Positions 6,406 through 6,842 of a stretch of 6,842 nt of DNA are shown piece after piece (position 1 is the stretch's first letter; each line of letters begins with the position of its first letter). The stretch spans positions 1-6,842 of the forward strand of contig JAKMGR010000177.1 of assembly GCA_022424805.1 (NCBI GenBank), given 5' to 3'. The stretch comes from Verrucomicrobiales bacterium. GTDB lineage: Bacteria; Verrucomicrobiota; Verrucomicrobiia; Verrucomicrobiales; DEV007. The position numbers and the translations under genes were made by a program. The notes beneath the pieces are model-generated. The model was not told where the DNA came from and did not search any database. It saw only the letters and a list, made by a program, of their open reading frames with translations.

Positions 6406-6842
6406 ATGAACTTCCTTGCTCATCTTCACCTTGCTGAACAGACTCCTGAGTCGCGGCTTGGTAATTTGTTAGGCGATTTTGTGAAAGGGTTGCCTTGGGA
6501 TGATCGCTACTCCACCGGGCTCTGGATGGGCATCATGGAGCACCGCTACGTTGATGCGTTTACGGATGATCATCCGGCGTGGAAGCAGAGTCGTGATTTG
6601 CTGCCGCGAGAGCTCCGTCGCTATGCGGGAATTGTTGTCGACATCTACTACGATTATTTTCTCCACCGACACTGGTCGAAATTTTCGGATGGGGAAGAAA
6701 TGAGCGTTTTCATTGAAGATGTTCACCGGGATCTGGAAAGCATCCTTGACCGGGCACCGCCGCTTGCCCAGGAGACAATCGGGGCGCTGATTTCTCAGAA
6801 TTGGCTGACGGAATACGCGAGCCTGGACGGAATTGACCGGAC
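6406..6842 (+). CDS. acpH: Acyl carrier protein phosphodiesterase (AcpH/DUF479 family), 5' part
   Basis: AcpH removes the 4'-phosphopantetheine arm from holo-acyl carrier protein, giving apo-ACP, and so takes part in cofactor turnover in fatty acid synthesis. The frame opens at ATG 6406 and stays open for 145 codons to the right edge; the E. coli protein, about 193 residues from memory, suggests roughly 50 residues are missing. The N-terminus MNFLAHLHLA is nearly identical to that of the family, followed by GNLLGDFVKG, in which Asp24 falls at the position of the essential Asp24 of the E. coli enzyme (from memory). Other family blocks are HRYVDAFTD near 47-55, the DIYYDYFLHRHWS block near 78-90 and SQNWLTEY near 130-137. 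The strong family start fixes the ATG. No Shine-Dalgarno sequence is visible before it. The gene follows the helicase after 100 bp; shared transcription is possible. E. coli numbering is recalled, not computed. Confidence 0.9.
   Translation, partial: MNFLAHLHLAEQTPESRLGNLLGDFVKGLPWDDRYSTGLWMGIMEHRYVDAFTDDHPAWKQSRDLLPRELRRYAGIVVDIYYDYFLHRHWSKFSDGEEMSVFIEDVHRDLESILDRAPPLAQETIGALISQNWLTEYASLDGIDR

Noticed and set aside
6469..6726. An 85-codon open frame on the - strand opposite the last gene
   Set aside because: The + strand encodes a clear AcpH-family N-terminus over the same bases, so the antisense frame is a shadow.

Overview
This 6842-base window looks like ordinary bacterial chromosome of moderate GC content, densely packed and dominated by housekeeping and DNA-repair genes. 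No RNA gene, CRISPR array, transposase, integrase or phage gene was seen. The organism cannot be named from the sequence alone. The NDP kinase has a Chlamydia-like Val before the catalytic-loop Asn, most starts lack a clear Shine-Dalgarno sequence, and the gene content is mixed. Together these are compatible with the Planctomycetes-Verrucomicrobia-Chlamydiae group, possibly Verrucomicrobiota. This is a tentative inference.

Layout from left to right: (1) the 3' part of a conserved protein of unknown function, about 202 codons visible, cut by the left edge (+ strand). (2) A complete ndk gene for nucleoside diphosphate kinase (+ strand). (3) A 40-bp convergent gap with a hairpin that may be a shared terminator. 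(4) A complete mutS on the - strand, whose protein ends in a sliding-clamp-binding-like motif. (5) A very tight head-to-head junction with (6) a large Lhr-type superfamily 2 helicase (+ strand), which has no ATG or GTG start and probably begins at a TTG. (7) A 100-bp gap with three copies of CCCTGT spaced exactly 22 bp apart plus several small inverted repeats. (8) The 5' two-thirds or so of an acyl carrier protein phosphodiesterase gene (acpH family), running off the right edge.

Functional links: mutS and the Lhr-type helicase are divergently arranged with overlapping or nearly overlapping 5' ends, so they may share a control region. Both act on DNA, in mismatch repair and in helicase-based repair. 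Ndk balances nucleotide pools and so indirectly affects replication fidelity. AcpH acts in acyl carrier protein turnover and has no obvious link to the others. I see no strong evidence for a wholly new system. The points most worth a second look are the 22-bp-periodic repeats before acpH, the unusual start of the helicase with a competing ATG in another frame, and the unrecognised first gene.
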